DNA of 12,768 nucleotides from assembly GCA_035654175.1 (NCBI GenBank), contig DASRXL010000048.1, forward strand, positions 1 through 12,768. Direction: 5' to 3'. Each line of letters begins with the position of its first letter. Position 1 is the first letter of the stretch. The notes below the pieces were generated by a model. It worked only from the letters and a program-made list of their open reading frames with translations. It made no database searches and was not told the origin of the DNA. The position numbers were made by a program, and so were the translations under genes. Source of the DNA: PNC22 sp035654175. Its GTDB lineage: Bacteria; Planctomycetota; Phycisphaerae; Phycisphaerales; UBA1924. Shown here piece by piece: positions 12,411 through 12,768 of this stretch.

Positions 12411-12433
12411 CCCCGGCGCGGGGGCTTTCCCCC
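12411..12433 (-). other. mutually exclusive hairpins in the nrdR leader
   Basis: On the minus-strand transcript GGGGG (12433..12429), loop AAAG, CCCCC (12424..12420) can form one stem. The same C-run can instead pair with GGGG at 12414..12411, which is the probable ribosome-binding site of nrdR. The two stems cannot coexist. The pairing is visible in sequence; any switching role is inference. Confidence 0.3.
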
Positions 12434-12442
12434 GGCGGCCAC

Positions 12443-12471
12443 ATATTGACGCCGCGGGCCCATTCCGTCAA
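12443..12471 (-). promoter_or_regulatory. candidate nrdR promoter with TTGACG dyad
   Basis: Reading the minus strand, TTGACG (12471..12466) matches five of six -35 positions and CAATAT (12448..12443), 17 bases on, is a weak -10. The nrdR start is 41 bases downstream. TTGACG also recurs in inverted orientation on the other strand at 12446..12451, giving a dyad TTGACG-N14-CGTCAA. I could not identify a convincing NrdR box here. Confidence 0.38.
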
Positions 12472-12482
12472 AGCGGGTCCTC

Positions 12483-12768
12483 TCAACGCCCCTGGAACGG
12501 CTCCCCGGCTGGGCGGAGGACCTGACCGGCCGCGAGAGCCGCCTGATCCACTCCGGGCCGAGCCCGAGCAATCGCGCGGCGAGTCGGGCGTCTCCGAGTT
12601 CCCGGGCGGCAATTCATTCCAGAGTGTCGCCGGAGGGTTCGCCGGCTTCCGGCCGGGCGAGAGCTCCGTGATGGGTATCGGCGGTCGCGAGCTCGCCGGG
12701 CGCCCCGGCGGGGTCGATGAGCGTGGAGGCGAGCATGTCCTCGAGTACGGACTCGCGCGCGCTGTGCG
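12483..12768 (-). pseudogene. LysM-domain protein, C-terminal end, with in-frame stop and frameshift
   Basis: The minus-strand frame open at the window edge reads ESVLEDMLASTLIDPAGAP, an Ala/Pro/Glu-rich linker, then SGDTLE and a TGA at 12616..12614. The same frame resumes with IAARELGDARLAARLLGLGP, which together with SGDTLE matches the first half of a LysM peptidoglycan-binding module (GDTLxxIAxxxLGD). After about base 12555 the match continues in another frame as GVDQAALAAGQVLRPAGE, the second LysM half, ending at a TGA at 12485..12483. One missing G in the CCGGAG at 12556..12551 would restore the frame. Codon third positions are GC-rich throughout, so this was recently coding. It is either a young pseudogene or two sequencing errors. 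The full protein, mostly outside the window, would bind the cell wall. The LysM identification is mine by eye. Confidence 0.5.

Noticed and set aside
12438..12453. CCACATATTGACG as an NrdR box before nrdR
   Set aside because: It shares only a few positions with the ACACnATATnTTGTGT-like consensus and lacks the paired second box.
1..12768. tRNA, rRNA, CRISPR arrays, transposases or phage genes
   Set aside because: No cloverleaf-like sequence, spaced repeats or integrase/transposase motifs were seen on either strand.

Overview
The window reads as a very GC-rich bacterial chromosome segment, most likely from the Planctomycetota class Phycisphaerae. The best markers are a secreted HAF-repeat protein ending in a two-cysteine 'GC-type' dockerin domain (5835..7052) and a secreted protein with a PAPGAL / hydrophobic / RRRR sorting tail (7114..7800). 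Both tail types are familiar from that class. The assignment is inference from these features and base composition, not from a phylogenetic marker. No tRNA, rRNA, CRISPR array, insertion sequence or phage gene was seen.

Layout, left to right. Bases 1..429 hold the C-terminal end of an M48 metallopeptidase, overlapped convergently by an HxlR-type regulator (383..751, minus). Divergent from that regulator is a protoglobin-family heme protein with a signal peptide (879..1550). It converges on an M19 dipeptidase (1547..2626, minus), and the two stop codons share one CTAG. A one-pass membrane protein (2755..3501) follows. Then come, on the minus strand, an unrecognised 450-residue protein (4336..5688) and the B subunit of a SCOT-type 3-oxoacid CoA-transferase (3642..4307).

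An AT-richer promoter region (about 5720..5834) drives the HAF/dockerin protein and perhaps the sorting-tail protein behind it, closed by a strong intrinsic terminator (7826..7872). The next block is a tight minus-strand run with gaps of 19 to 27 bases: CoA-transferase subunit A (9325..10086), two small membrane proteins (8956..9297, 8658..8936) and a HAD hydrolase (7913..8632). The two CoA-transferase subunits, normally adjacent, are therefore about 5 kb apart on the same strand.

Divergent from subunit A is a tandem pair of paralogous PAS-LuxR regulators (10189..10950, 11127..11891). The window ends with nrdR (11901..12401, minus) and, upstream of it, the end of a LysM-type gene that carries an in-frame TGA and a one-base frameshift (12483..12768, minus).

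The points most worth a second look are the exported protoglobin beside an HxlR regulator, the damaged LysM gene, the split CoA-transferase, the PAS-LuxR tandem duplication with stacked dyads between the copies, the seven-fold HAF repeat, and the dyad-rich promoter of the HAF gene.
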